Positions 26,909-35,731 of a stretch of DNA of 49,470 bases are shown here, one piece after another. The first letter of the stretch is position 1, and each line of letters begins with the position of its first letter. The notes under the pieces were generated by a model. It had not been told where the DNA came from. It saw only the letters and a program-made list of their open reading frames with translations, and searched no databases. The translations under genes and the position numbers were made by a program. This DNA comes from Roseburia zhanii (GTDB lineage Bacteria > Bacillota > Clostridia > Lachnospirales > Lachnospiraceae): the NCBI RefSeq assembly GCF_014287635.1, contig NZ_JACOPH010000016.1:1-49470 (forward strand), given 5' to 3'.

Positions 26909-28489
26909 TTAGTACAAATTATACATATTTAAAAATTTAAAGTCCGGAAATCCTCCTATCTCATCTTTCAATATACCGTTCAAAAGTTTTGACATACGCA
27001 TCACATATGTATAATTTACGTTATCTATATATACCTCAAAGTGCGGATTGCTGTAATTCGGACGGAACAGTGCGATCGTACTGCCGTTATGATATACCTC
27101 TAAAATAAATATCTCGTCCCGGATGCAGAATTGTATCCGGCTGGCTTTCGTAAAATATCCATTGGCATCTAACACTTTCTTTTCTTTTTCAAGAATATCT
27201 ATCTGTGTTAACCTAATAGTACTCTTACTGTCTGTCTTCTGTAATGTAATACTTGAATAGTCTTCTGCATATTCTTTTACCGAAAGATCCTCCCATTCAT
27301 TACAGATCTTGAGGATCATATCATAGAATTCCTGTCGTGTAGCAATTCCATTCCGGACTGCCATTCCCAATTTAAAAAAATTCCGTGATACATCCGAAGC
27401 ATCTGTAACCACTACAGATTCTTTGCCTGTTTCCGTATAGGACTGCTCGTACTGCAGTGCATTGCGGTCTAAACGGTATACATAATAGCTGTCCGTATGG
27501 TCATTTGCCAAAGTTCTCAGATGTGGTAAAACTGTCACTCTGCAGGATGCATATATGCCGCTTCCATCCTGTGCAGCAGCTGTGATCAAAACATCCTTTC
27601 CTTCCTTGACTGCTGTCACCATCCCATTGGCATCCACACGTGCGATGCTGTTGTCTGAAGACTTCCAGACAACTCCCTTGTCTGCTGCATTCTGCGGAAA
27701 TACTGTTGCTGTAAGCTGCTTCGTATGTCCTTCTCTTAAGCTTATATCTGATTCCGATAGTGTGATCTTGTTAACGAGTATCTTCTCTGGCTTTTTTGTA
27801 TCACTCGGTGATGGTGTATCCTCTGTATTTTGGTTCTGATCCTGTCCATCTGCGTTCTGCTTCTTTTGTATCTTCAAGGTACATACAGCTTTTTTCCCAC
27901 TTCCATCCTGTGCCTTTGCTGTGATCTTTACAGTACCTTCTGCATATGTTTTTACCACACCTTTTTGGTCTACAGATGCGGTTTTTGGATCAGACGATTC
28001 CCATTTTAAAGTCTTTAACGTTGGCTTTGCCGGCTTTAAAGCGGTTTTTATCTTCACTGTTGTTCCCGGTTCTGCCTTCTTTGCCGAAGCGGTAAGAGAT
28101 ATCTTTTTGATTTTTGTAATCTTTTTTGTTACTTTTATTTTACATACCGCTTTTCTGCCACTGCCATCCCTGGCAACAGCTATTATCTTTGCAGTCCCTT
28201 TTTTCTTTGCTGTCACTTTGCCGGAAGAAGATACTGTCGCTACAGATTTATTGGAAGTTTTCCATTTTACTGTACGTTTTTTAGCATCTTTTGGCAGGCA
28301 GACTGCTTTTAGTTTTACTGTCTTCTTCGGTTTTAATACATAAGTATAGTAATTCAGTTCTATAGATGTAGTTTTTTGATCCGCAGCATCTGCTTCTACC
28401 ATATCTGTCACAATGATCCATCCAAATATCATTGATATGGCAGTCACTATGATGCATATTTTCTTTATTCTGTATAGGCATTTCATCAT
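26909..28489 (-). CDS. secreted BIG2 (Ig-like) domain protein
   Basis: About 526 residues. A signal segment (CLYRIKKICIIVTAISMIFG) is followed by three BIG2-type Ig-like repeats between about 35 and 320, each with the W(K/E)SS(N/D)..A.V...G.V.A...G...I.A.A.DGSG...C.(I/V)V pattern. The third is set off by a Lys/Gln/Asp-rich linker. Residues 330-526 form a region I do not recognise, without a sorting signal or anchor. BIG2 repeats are found in adhesins and cell-surface proteins. The ATG at 28489 is supported by GGAGG seven bases upstream; an ATG at 28513 is less likely. Confidence 0.88.
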   Translation of the reverse strand: MMKCLYRIKKICIIVTAISMIFGWIIVTDMVEADAADQKTTSIELNYYTYVLKPKKTVKLKAVCLPKDAKKRTVKWKTSNKSVATVSSSGKVTAKKKGTAKIIAVARDGSGRKAVCKIKVTKKITKIKKISLTASAKKAEPGTTVKIKTALKPAKPTLKTLKWESSDPKTASVDQKGVVKTYAEGTVKITAKAQDGSGKKAVCTLKIQKKQNADGQDQNQNTEDTPSPSDTKKPEKILVNKITLSESDISLREGHTKQLTATVFPQNAADKGVVWKSSDNSIARVDANGMVTAVKEGKDVLITAAAQDGSGIYASCRVTVLPHLRTLANDHTDSYYVYRLDRNALQYEQSYTETGKESVVVTDASDVSRNFFKLGMAVRNGIATRQEFYDMILKICNEWEDLSVKEYAEDYSSITLQKTDSKSTIRLTQIDILEKEKKVLDANGYFTKASRIQFCIRDEIFILEVYHNGSTIALFRPNYSNPHFEVYIDNVNYTYVMRMSKLLNGILKDEIGGFPDFKFLNMYNLY

Positions 28490-28577
28490 GTGTTTTCCTC
28501 CACCTATTATCATAGCAAGTTTATCCGGATATGCAATGGCATTTTTTACATATAAACTGTAAAAAAATACATATGAT

Positions 28578-28630
28578 AAAAGCGACTCGTTTTTATCTGC
28601 CGTGGCAAATAATAAGAGTCGCTTTTATTT
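28578..28630 (-). terminator. intrinsic terminator after the LamG/BIG2 gene
   Basis: AAAAGCGACTC (28578-28588) pairs perfectly with GAGTCGCTTTT (28616-28626), with T-rich flanks on both strands. On the minus strand it closes the gene at 28652-31129, so the BIG2 gene at 26909-28489 is probably transcribed separately. Confidence 0.85.
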
Positions 28631-28651
28631 TTTGATCAAATAAAGTTTATT

Positions 28652-31129
28652 TTATTTTGCAGTATCTGCTTTGTACAAAGCCTGGATCTCATTTGATGAT
28701 AATGCTGATCCATATACTGTAAAGTTATCGATCATACCTGTAAAGTATTCTCCGCTTCCCCAGGTCGCCTGTCCAATATGGAAGATACTATTTGTTCCAA
28801 TAGAATCTTCAATCGATGTACTAGCCGGCTTTGTATCTGCTAACACACCATTAACGTATAATTCCGTAGATGTTTCTGCATATACAACATCAATTCTGGT
28901 CCATTCACTGCCATTTCTGCTTCCAGTATTCGCTTCATTCACACGACCATTTGCATAACGCTCAACATTAATCTCTGGTTTGTCTAAAATGCCTAAATAG
29001 TATTCCTTTTGGTATACTGGTGACTGATCGTCCTTTGATATAAAATATGCCCAACCCGAACCTGCATCTGTCTTGCTGTAATAAGAAATCGTGATTGCTT
29101 TCTGACCGGATACAACCGGTTTTCCATCTGTTTTCTTAACATCCAGATAACTGGAATTCTCTAATTTCAATGCACCTGTTCCAAGAAGCTTATCTGTCTT
29201 TTCAATAGATACACCATTTCCATTTACAGTTGCTACCGCATTTGTTCCTGTGATCTTGCCATCAACAGCATCCTCATCAAAATCAAATGCCGCTAACACT
29301 GTCTTCTCCACTTCTTCAATGGCAATGTTATCGTTTACCTCCTCAAAAGTTGCAGGAAGTTTGATCAATGATACATCTTTTACTGCATCATAGAATTCTG
29401 ATGCAAGTGCATTATCCATTGTCAATATATACTGATGGTCTTTGTACTCTAATGTAACTATCGATCCATCCTTAGCCAATGTAGCTTTATCAGCTGTAAA
29501 GGCAAGAGCCGCACTTGTACCTTTATATTCCAAAGTTGCTGTCTTAGCTGTCATATCAATATTGCTGATCACAGCACTCCTAGCAGCATCTGATCCGGAA
29601 GATACAGTTACTTTAATAGAATCATCAGTACGTGTTAATACTGCACTATATGTACCTTCACTGTCTACTGTTATGATTGTTTTCTTATTAGCTTCTGTAG
29701 TTACATCGATAGATGCATCGTCTAAAGCTGCAAATGCCTTGAGATTTTCTTTTGTGATCATATTCCATAATGCATCAACAGTCTTTGCTGCTACAAATTC
29801 CTGATATTTCTTATATGCGACTTCCATTTCTCTAGCTGTAACATTTCGCTGAATCTTCTCACCATCTGCATCTGTAAAAATAATCTTATAATTTTTAGAA
29901 TCATCGAAAGTACGTACAGTAACTTCTCCTGCTTCTTTTACTGTTACTGCTATTTCTGCTTTTACACCATTCTTAGCTGTTGCTGTGATCTTTGCTGTTC
30001 CAGCTGCTACTGCTGTAATCTTAGCACCTGCTTCTGTTGCTTCTACGGTTGCAACTTTGTCATTATCTGTTGTCCAGGTAATTGTCTTATCTGTTGCATT
30101 TTCCGGTGCTACTGTTGCTGTAACATTTGCAAGTTCTGTTCTTCCAAGTACTAATCTTACTTTTTCCGGATCAACTGTCACACTTGTTACATCTACTGTT
30201 TCCGGTGTTGGTGTTGGTGCCGGTGTTGGGTTTGGTGCCGGTGTTGGTGCCGGTGTTGGGTTTGGTGCCGGTGTTGCTACTGTCACACTACATGATGCAC
30301 TCTTAGCACCGGAATCAGATGCAACTGCTGTGATCGTTGCTGCACCATCTGCTACTGCTGTTACAACTCCGTTTGCATTTACAGTAGCCACATCACTGTC
30401 TGAGGAATACCAGTATACTTTCTTTCCTGCTGCTTTTGCCGGGTTTACAGTTGCTGTTAATGTAGCTGTCTCACTTGGTTTTAAGGAAAGGCTTGTCTGA
30501 TCTAAAGTTACACTCTTTGCTACTGTAATTTTTTTCTTTACAGTAACCTTGATCTTTGCCTTTTTGCCACCTGCAGCTGCTGTCATTGTAATAGTTGCTT
30601 TTCCTGGTTTTTTAGCTGTAATCTTACCTTTTTTGTCTACAGTTGCAACTTTTTTATTACTTGTTGTAAAGATCATCTGCTTATTGGCATCTCCAGGTGT
30701 CACTCCATATTTGATCGTTACTTTTTTGCCCTTCTGCATTACAATGCTCTTTGCTGTCTGAATAGATGTTGCTGCCTGCACAACGGTGATCTTACATTTT
30801 GCTTTTGCTTTAGGATTCGTTGCGGATACTACTGTAATGGTTGCATTACCGATACTCTTACCGGTAACTTTTCCCTTTGCTGTTACAGTTGCTACATCTG
30901 GATTACTGGATGTATAGGTTACTTTCTTAGAAGCTTTTTTCGGCTGTACCGCTTTTACTTTCAACGTTACGCTCTTTCCTACACCAACAATCTGTTTTGT
31001 TGTGCTTAATGTGATTTTCTTAGCATTTGCTGCTGCCTGTACATCTGTTGGGGAAACAACAATGCTGCTGACTGCCAATACACACACTAAGATGAGTGCC
31101 GACAGTCTTCTGATTGGATTCTTTTTCAT
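28652..31129 (-). CDS. secreted BIG2-repeat protein with C-terminal LamG-like domain
   Basis: About 825 residues. Signal peptide (LSALILVCVLAVSSIVVSP, ending in VQAAA), then four BIG2 Ig-like repeats (about 35-115, 118-198, 203-285 and 318-398), the third and fourth separated by a Pro/Thr/Asn-Ala linker made by an exact 30-base repeat. Residues 400-605 form an unrecognised region, and 620-825 a LamG/concanavalin-like domain (SSYLDVKK, AITISYYSK, WTRIDVVY, LYVNGVLAD, FTGMIDNFTVYG). It is probably an extracellular carbohydrate-binding or adhesion protein. No LPXTG-like end is present. The ATG at 31129 has AAAGGAGG eight bases before it; the preceding TTG is not needed. Confidence 0.92.
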   Translation of the reverse strand: MKKNPIRRLSALILVCVLAVSSIVVSPTDVQAAANAKKITLSTTKQIVGVGKSVTLKVKAVQPKKASKKVTYTSSNPDVATVTAKGKVTGKSIGNATITVVSATNPKAKAKCKITVVQAATSIQTAKSIVMQKGKKVTIKYGVTPGDANKQMIFTTSNKKVATVDKKGKITAKKPGKATITMTAAAGGKKAKIKVTVKKKITVAKSVTLDQTSLSLKPSETATLTATVNPAKAAGKKVYWYSSDSDVATVNANGVVTAVADGAATITAVASDSGAKSASCSVTVATPAPNPTPAPTPAPNPTPAPTPTPETVDVTSVTVDPEKVRLVLGRTELANVTATVAPENATDKTITWTTDNDKVATVEATEAGAKITAVAAGTAKITATAKNGVKAEIAVTVKEAGEVTVRTFDDSKNYKIIFTDADGEKIQRNVTAREMEVAYKKYQEFVAAKTVDALWNMITKENLKAFAALDDASIDVTTEANKKTIITVDSEGTYSAVLTRTDDSIKVTVSSGSDAARSAVISNIDMTAKTATLEYKGTSAALAFTADKATLAKDGSIVTLEYKDHQYILTMDNALASEFYDAVKDVSLIKLPATFEEVNDNIAIEEVEKTVLAAFDFDEDAVDGKITGTNAVATVNGNGVSIEKTDKLLGTGALKLENSSYLDVKKTDGKPVVSGQKAITISYYSKTDAGSGWAYFISKDDQSPVYQKEYYLGILDKPEINVERYANGRVNEANTGSRNGSEWTRIDVVYAETSTELYVNGVLADTKPASTSIEDSIGTNSIFHIGQATWGSGEYFTGMIDNFTVYGSALSSNEIQALYKADTAK
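30210..30275. repeat. tandem 30-base repeat encoding a proline-rich linker
   Basis: Two identical 30-base units (30210-30239 and 30240-30269) and the start of a third, all in frame, encode the PAPNPTPAPT-type linker between Ig-like repeats. Copy number could change by slippage without breaking the frame. Confidence 0.85.
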
Positions 31130-31299
31130 CAATCAGACCTCCTTTTGTATAATATATTTACATAATCTAATCTTATATATTTTTCCTATAATTGTCAATA
31201 TGAACCCCGGCATTTTCCTGCATTTTGAAATATGTGTAAAAATATGATGATTATTTGTAATAAAACAACAAACAGGAGATGTCTGCTTTTCTTTCTGAG

Positions 31300-31351
31300 C
31301 GAAAAAAACTGCTGCAAAAGTAAATTAACCATCTACTTTTGCAACAGTTTC
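31300..31351 (-). terminator. terminator of tRNA-Leu(CAA)
   Basis: On the minus strand a 17-base stem with one mismatch (31335-31351 with 31307-31323; AAACTGTTGCAAAAGTA and its partner) is followed by a run of seven T. It lies just downstream of the tRNA gene. Confidence 0.8.
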
Positions 31352-31368
31352 GTTTCTAATATGTATAA

Positions 31369-31451
31369 TGCCGGCAGCGGGACTTGAACCCGCACGTAGT
31401 TGCCTACAACAGATTTTGAGTCTGCCTCGTCTGCCATTCCGACACGCCGGC
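31369..31451 (-). tRNA. tRNA-Leu (anticodon CAA)
   Basis: The minus strand folds as a class II tRNA: acceptor GCCGGCG/TGCCGGC, T arm GCGGG-TTCAAGT-CCCGC, anticodon loop CTCAAAA giving CAA, and a long variable arm. The discriminator base is A and no CCA is encoded. Confidence 0.93.
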
Positions 31452-31456
31452 AAATC

Positions 31457-31509
31457 GTCCGGTCAAACCGGACAGGTAGTATAATAACATAACCTCTCAC
31501 AAAATACAA
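31457..31509 (-). promoter_or_regulatory. promoter and leader hairpin of tRNA-Leu(CAA)
   Basis: On the minus strand TTGTAT (31504-31509) and TATTAT (31481-31486) are 17 bases apart. Between promoter and tRNA lies a perfect hairpin, GTCCGGT-CAA-ACCGGAC (31457-31473), probably a processing stem in the 5' leader. Confidence 0.65.
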
Positions 31510-31559
31510 GTACTTTTCTTCAAAGGTTTTATATCTCCGTCTTAAATTTTAAAAAGATG

Positions 31560-32834
31560 CTATTTAGGATCTTTCATATTTTTCAAGATATCAAAGCAGT
31601 CAAATGTTGCAAAATAATCTTTTGGTGTTTCCGCACGACGGATCAGTTCAAAACTTCCATCTTCTTTTAACAGGATCTCTGCGGATTTTAATTTTCCATT
31701 ATAATTATATCCCATGGAATAACCATGTGCACCTGTATCATGGATCACTAACAGATCTCCCATGTCGATTTTCGGCAGCATACGGTCAATGGCAAATTTA
31801 TCATTATTCTCACAAAGGGAACCTGTAATGTCATATTTATGGTCACACACACTGTTGTCTTTTCCCATAACAGTAATATGGTGATATGCTCCATACATTG
31901 CCGGGCGCATCAGATTGACAGCACATGCATCAACACCGATATATTCTTTATATGTATGTTTCTCATGGATCGCTTTTGTTACCAGACATCCATAAGGTCC
32001 CATCATAAAACGCCCCATCTCTGTGTAGATCGCAACATCCCCTAAACCTGCCGGTACTAAAACTTCTTCATAGACTTTGCGGACACCTTCTCCGATCGCA
32101 CGGATATCATTCGGCTTCTGATCCGGTGTATAAGGAATACCTACACCACCTGATAAATTGATAAAACGGATATCACAGCCGGTTGCCTCTTTTAACTCGA
32201 CAACTGTTTCAAATAATGTTTTTGCCAGTGTCGGATAATAGTCATTGGTTACGGTATTACTTGCAAGGAATGCATGAATACCAAAACGTTTTGCTCCTTT
32301 TTCTTTTAAGATCTTAAAGCCTTCAAACAACTGCTCTTTGGTAAATCCGTATTTTGCATCTCCCGGATTGTCCATGATGCTGTTACTGATCTTAAACACT
32401 CCACCCGGATTGAAACGGCAGCTGATCGTTTCCGGAATTTTTCCGATCGTTTTTTCCAAGAAATCTATATGTGTAAAATCATCTAAATTGATCGTTGCAC
32501 CGATCTTATCTGCAAAAGCAAATTCCTCTGCCGGTGTATCATTTGAAGAAAACATGATCTCCTCACCGGAAAAACCGAGTGCATCTGACATCATAAGTTC
32601 TGTCATGGAAGAACAGTCACATCCACATCCATACTCCTTTAAAATATTGATCAGAAATGGATTTGGTGTTGCTTTTACGGCAAAATATTCACGGAAACCC
32701 TTATTCCATGCAAACGCTTCTTTGACTGCTTTTGCATTTTCCCGGATTCCTTTCTCATCATATAAATAAAACGGTGTCGGATATTTTGCTACGATCTCCT
32801 GTAATTTTTCATAAGTTACGAATGGTTCTTTCAT
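31560..32834 (-). CDS. diaminopimelate decarboxylase-like PLP enzyme
   Basis: A 424-residue fold-III PLP decarboxylase: N-terminal TPFYLYDEKGI, PLP-binding Lys54 in EYFAVKATPNP, a GGVGIP glycine motif, TEMGRF, and a GSLCENND motif whose Cys-Glu corresponds to the active-site CES of LysA. LysA makes L-lysine from meso-diaminopimelate. The motifs differ a little from textbook LysA, so a related substrate is possible. The start is one base after the stop of the TrmB-type regulator gene, with GGGAG upstream, so they form a two-gene operon. Confidence 0.85.
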   Translation of the reverse strand: MKEPFVTYEKLQEIVAKYPTPFYLYDEKGIRENAKAVKEAFAWNKGFREYFAVKATPNPFLINILKEYGCGCDCSSMTELMMSDALGFSGEEIMFSSNDTPAEEFAFADKIGATINLDDFTHIDFLEKTIGKIPETISCRFNPGGVFKISNSIMDNPGDAKYGFTKEQLFEGFKILKEKGAKRFGIHAFLASNTVTNDYYPTLAKTLFETVVELKEATGCDIRFINLSGGVGIPYTPDQKPNDIRAIGEGVRKVYEEVLVPAGLGDVAIYTEMGRFMMGPYGCLVTKAIHEKHTYKEYIGVDACAVNLMRPAMYGAYHHITVMGKDNSVCDHKYDITGSLCENNDKFAIDRMLPKIDMGDLLVIHDTGAHGYSMGYNYNGKLKSAEILLKEDGSFELIRRAETPKDYFATFDCFDILKNMKDPK

Positions 32835-32835
32835 G

Positions 32836-33543
32836 CTATTTTTCTCCCTTCATAAGCTGTATTAACTGTATTTCATTGCGCATGGAATCCTTAAAAACCT
32901 GTACAAAATTCTGTTGTCCGGAATACAGGCAGGTACTTTCTCCACCATTACCGATCTCTCCGGTAAGCACATTGGTAGAATCCGTGATCACGCCGATCTG
33001 TCTGCCTTTGTCCTCTGACTGATAACAGACAGCACCCGGCATATCTAACTTTGCATCTGTAATGATGACTACTTTTTTACCTTCTGAAACCGCTGTACGG
33101 ATCTCATTTTCAAAAATATGGACACAGTTTTTTGTCATGGATAAATAGATCCTTTTTTCGGACTGTGCGATCATATTTTTTACTTTGTTACGGATATGTG
33201 CATCACCTGTGATCGTTAAATACCCTTCGGCTTCTTTTTTCTGCTTCGGCATGTATTCCTTAAGCTGCATCTTCATTTCCTCAAGCAGACGGATCTTATT
33301 TGCACAAAATTCTTCTGCTTCTACCGCATGATATCTGACTGCGGTCCCTTCAGTTGTATATGCAGCTCCTTTATCAACTAACCCCGCCAACGCATTATAG
33401 GCATTAGATCGTGAGATGCCAGTCTGCTTTGAAGCTTCATAACCTGTCATTTCACCATTTTCTGCAAGACACAGATAGATAGCTGCCTCCTGCCTTGTCA
33501 TGCCAAAACACATCAGCTTTTCAATTAACTGATTGTTATCCAT
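32836..33543 (-). CDS. TrmB-family transcriptional regulator
   Basis: A 235-residue protein. Residues about 8-75 form a winged helix (TRQEAAIYLCLAENGEMTGYEASKQTGISRSNAYNALAGL by its two ends), followed by a coiled linker (85-105) and a C-terminal part with phospholipase-D-like fold features of the TrmB sensor domain (KVVIITDAKL, QIGVITDSTN). TrmB proteins bind sugars or related ligands; this one probably controls its own operon with the decarboxylase. AGGGGAAAG precedes the ATG. Confidence 0.88.
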   Translation of the reverse strand: MDNNQLIEKLMCFGMTRQEAAIYLCLAENGEMTGYEASKQTGISRSNAYNALAGLVDKGAAYTTEGTAVRYHAVEAEEFCANKIRLLEEMKMQLKEYMPKQKKEAEGYLTITGDAHIRNKVKNMIAQSEKRIYLSMTKNCVHIFENEIRTAVSEGKKVVIITDAKLDMPGAVCYQSEDKGRQIGVITDSTNVLTGEIGNGGESTCLYSGQQNFVQVFKDSMRNEIQLIQLMKGEK

Positions 33544-33564
33544 GTTCTTTCCCCTCAGTAGTAG

Positions 33565-33607
33565 TACTATCTAGGAATACTATATAGGTTTTCTAAGTGC
33601 TTGTCAA
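33565..33607 (-). promoter_or_regulatory. consensus promoter with repeated operator-like boxes
   Basis: On the minus strand a perfect TTGACA (33602-33607) and TATAGT (33579-33584) are 17 bases apart. Two near-identical decamers, CTATATAGTA (33578-33587) and CTAGATAGTA (33565-33574), are 13 bases apart, the first over the -10 box. This suits binding by the TrmB-type product just downstream. Confidence 0.75.
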
Positions 33608-33608
33608 C

Positions 33609-33941
33609 TCAAAAAACCTGCTGCACCAAAAACATATATAAAACTGTCCCTGCACCGATGCTCAAAAGATTATTCCGTTTCCATACATGCAAAACGATCA
33701 CCACAACTGCGGCGATCAGTTCCGGCAGTCCATACGGATACCGAAATACACTGACGGATTTAAAACAATAAATGATCAGCATTCCGATAACTGCCGGTGG
33801 TAATACTTTTCCAAGATACTGTACCATCGGTGGAATCTCTTTTCCTTTTGGGAAAAGCAGAAATGGGATCGCCCTCGTTGCAAATGTCGTTGCTGCAACT
33901 GCTATGATAATAAGTAAAGACCGTCCTGTACTAACCGGCAT
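33609..33941 (-). CDS. azlD: AzlD-like branched-chain amino acid exporter subunit
   Basis: A 110-residue protein with four membrane helices. The start RSLLIIIAVAATTFATRAIPFLLFP and VQYLGKVLPPAVIGMLIIYC are typical of AzlD. It pairs with AzlC to export branched-chain amino acids or analogues. Its start overlaps the azlC end by 11 bases, as usual for this pair. Confidence 0.92.
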   Translation of the reverse strand: MPVSTGRSLLIIIAVAATTFATRAIPFLLFPKGKEIPPMVQYLGKVLPPAVIGMLIIYCFKSVSVFRYPYGLPELIAAVVVIVLHVWKRNNLLSIGAGTVLYMFLVQQVF

Positions 33942-34665
33942 GATTTACCGCCTCCTTTTTTTCATCCTCTGCAATATACTTTCTTCCTGCGATCAGGCAG
34001 ACCATGATACAGATCATAGATGGCAGGATAAAATTATCACTGCCGCAGATCAGCCGAAGCAGCAATGCCGCACAGATTCCGATCATTGCCGGGATCCTGT
34101 TGCCGCCGGCTAACCACTGTTCGACGAAAATAACAATAAATAATGCTGTCATGGCAAAATCGATCCCTTCTGCATCAAATGGGATCAACGCTCCTGCTAA
34201 GGCTCCTATCGCAGAACCAACGACCCAGTAGATCTGGTCTAATAAAGCGATTGCAAATAAAAATTTATCCTCTGCCACATCTTTTGGCACTTTCGTAATA
34301 AAAAACAGGGAATACGTTTCATCTGTCAGTGAAAAGATCATATACAAACGCTTTTTTCCCATTTTTCCAAAACGTTCTAACAAAGACAGTCCGTAAAAAA
34401 TATGGCGGACATTCACCATAAATGTCATAAAGACCACATCTAAAAAACTGACCCCAGGTGCAAAAAAATTGACTGCAAGATACTGTCCGCTTCCTGCATA
34501 GACTAGCACACTCATCAGTATCGCCCAGAGAAAATTATAACCTTTTTCCTGATACATGACTCCAAATGCGATCCCGATAAACAGATATCCTGTCATAACC
34601 GGTATCGTAAACGGGAAAGCCGTCTGAAAAGCCCTGATATATCCATTCTTTTTTAATTGTTTCAT
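33931..34665 (-). CDS. azlC: AzlC-like branched-chain amino acid exporter subunit
   Basis: About 244 residues with seven to eight membrane helices; signature GYLFIGIAFGVMYQEKG, VYAGSGQYLAVNFF and FMTFMVNVRHIFYGLSLL. AzlC forms the main exporter body with AzlD. The ATG at 34665 has GAGG seven bases upstream and is preferred over the ATG at 34689. The gene pair is followed on the same strand by the TrmB-decarboxylase operon, which has its own promoter. Confidence 0.92.
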   Translation of the reverse strand: MKQLKKNGYIRAFQTAFPFTIPVMTGYLFIGIAFGVMYQEKGYNFLWAILMSVLVYAGSGQYLAVNFFAPGVSFLDVVFMTFMVNVRHIFYGLSLLERFGKMGKKRLYMIFSLTDETYSLFFITKVPKDVAEDKFLFAIALLDQIYWVVGSAIGALAGALIPFDAEGIDFAMTALFIVIFVEQWLAGGNRIPAMIGICAALLLRLICGSDNFILPSMICIMVCLIAGRKYIAEDEKKEAVNHAG

Positions 34666-34804
34666 TTCTAATCCCTCTTTTTTTGTCATACACAGATATT
34701 GTTCTGCCCTTTATGGGCTTTCTGTGAACTGTAACCCACTCTACACCAGTCATTTTTGAAATTCAATCTTTTTTTTGAAAATTGCTTCCCTTTGTCGATA
34801 AATA

Positions 34805-34813
34805 TGTTATACT
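34805..34813 (+). promoter_or_regulatory. extended -10 promoter for the lytic transglycosylase
   Basis: TGTTATACT fits an extended -10 (TGnTATAAT). No good -35 is seen at 17 bases. It lies 57 bases before the GTG start at 34871. Confidence 0.45.
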
Positions 34814-34870
34814 GTATATGTATGTAAACATTTTGTTACTGTTCAGAATACGATTTTAAAGGAGCGTACA

Positions 34871-35710
34871 GTGATCATGACAAATATTTCAGCACTTGAT
34901 GCTTTAAATGCTGCTCTTGCAGCTTCAGATACAGTCAAAGAACAGGCGGCTGCTTCTAATGATACGACGATTGATTTTTCTTCCTATTTAAAATCAAGTA
35001 AGAATCTCGACGAGATCTATCAGGAGGCATCACAGACTTATGGTGTTTCTGTCGATCTGTTAAAAGCTATGACAAAACAGGAATCGAATTTCAATCCAAA
35101 TGCAACCAGCCGAAGCGGTGCACAGGGACTGATGCAGCTTATGCCTGCAACTGCTGCAGGACTTGGCGTAACAGATGCTTATAATCCATATCAGAATATC
35201 ATGGGTGGTGCAAAATATATCCGCCAGATGTTAGATAAATACAACGGCAACGTATCACTTGCCCTTGCCGCATATAATGCCGGCAGTAATAATGTTGATA
35301 AATATGGCGGTATTCCACCGTTTGCAGAAACACAGAATTATGTAGCCAAGATCACCGGTTACTTACAGGAAGGTGTAACCATACCGGATACTGATACCGT
35401 CTATGCGGCTAATTCTTCTGTAAATGGAAGTGATACTGTCACTTATCAGGATCTCAATGAATTTGCCGGTGATATTTTAACAGAGATTTTTTCTTATGAA
35501 GACTATATGAAATATCTTTCTTCCTTATTAGGACAGGATAAGATGGCACTTTCCCTTTCCGTAACTTCTGTGGATACCGAAGAACAGGAAGCATCCGATG
35601 AGGACAGCATAGATGCTATCCCATCAGATACATACCTTGCTTATCAGGATATGACACAGACACCTGCAATAAATATTATTACATCAGATGATATAAAAAA
35701 CGACGTTTGA
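34871..35710 (+). CDS. lytic transglycosylase (SLT domain)
   Basis: A 279-residue protein whose residues 47-165 form an SLT/goose-lysozyme-like domain: catalytic Glu71 in KQESNFNP, GLMQLMP (86-92) and AYNAG (134-138). It cleaves peptidoglycan between MurNAc and GlcNAc to 1,6-anhydro ends. The N-terminal 45 residues are Ala/Ser/Asp-rich and not a signal peptide, so export is unclear. Residues 175-279 are acidic and unrecognised. GTG at 34871 has AAGGAG six bases upstream; an ATG two codons later is possible. The stop lies inside the terminator stem. Confidence 0.9.
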   Translation: MIMTNISALDALNAALAASDTVKEQAAASNDTTIDFSSYLKSSKNLDEIYQEASQTYGVSVDLLKAMTKQESNFNPNATSRSGAQGLMQLMPATAAGLGVTDAYNPYQNIMGGAKYIRQMLDKYNGNVSLALAAYNAGSNNVDKYGGIPPFAETQNYVAKITGYLQEGVTIPDTDTVYAANSSVNGSDTVTYQDLNEFAGDILTEIFSYEDYMKYLSSLLGQDKMALSLSVTSVDTEEQEASDEDSIDAIPSDTYLAYQDMTQTPAINIITSDDIKNDV

Positions 35711-35731
35711 TCTCTCAAACGCCGTTTTTTT
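35696..35731. terminator. bidirectional terminator between SLT gene and thiE
   Basis: AAAACGACGTTTGA (35697-35710) pairs with TCAAACGCCGTTTT (35715-35728), loop TCTC, with T run after. The SLT stop codon lies in the stem. It also lies at the end of thiE on the other strand. Confidence 0.85.

Noticed and set aside
29985..30500. Long plus-strand frame opposite the BIG2/LamG gene
   Set aside because: Gly/Ala/Val-rich shadow of the repeated minus-strand coding sequence; no start signal.
28652..31129. Sortase substrate in the window
   Set aside because: Neither BIG2 protein ends with an LPXTG-like motif, hydrophobic segment and positive tail.
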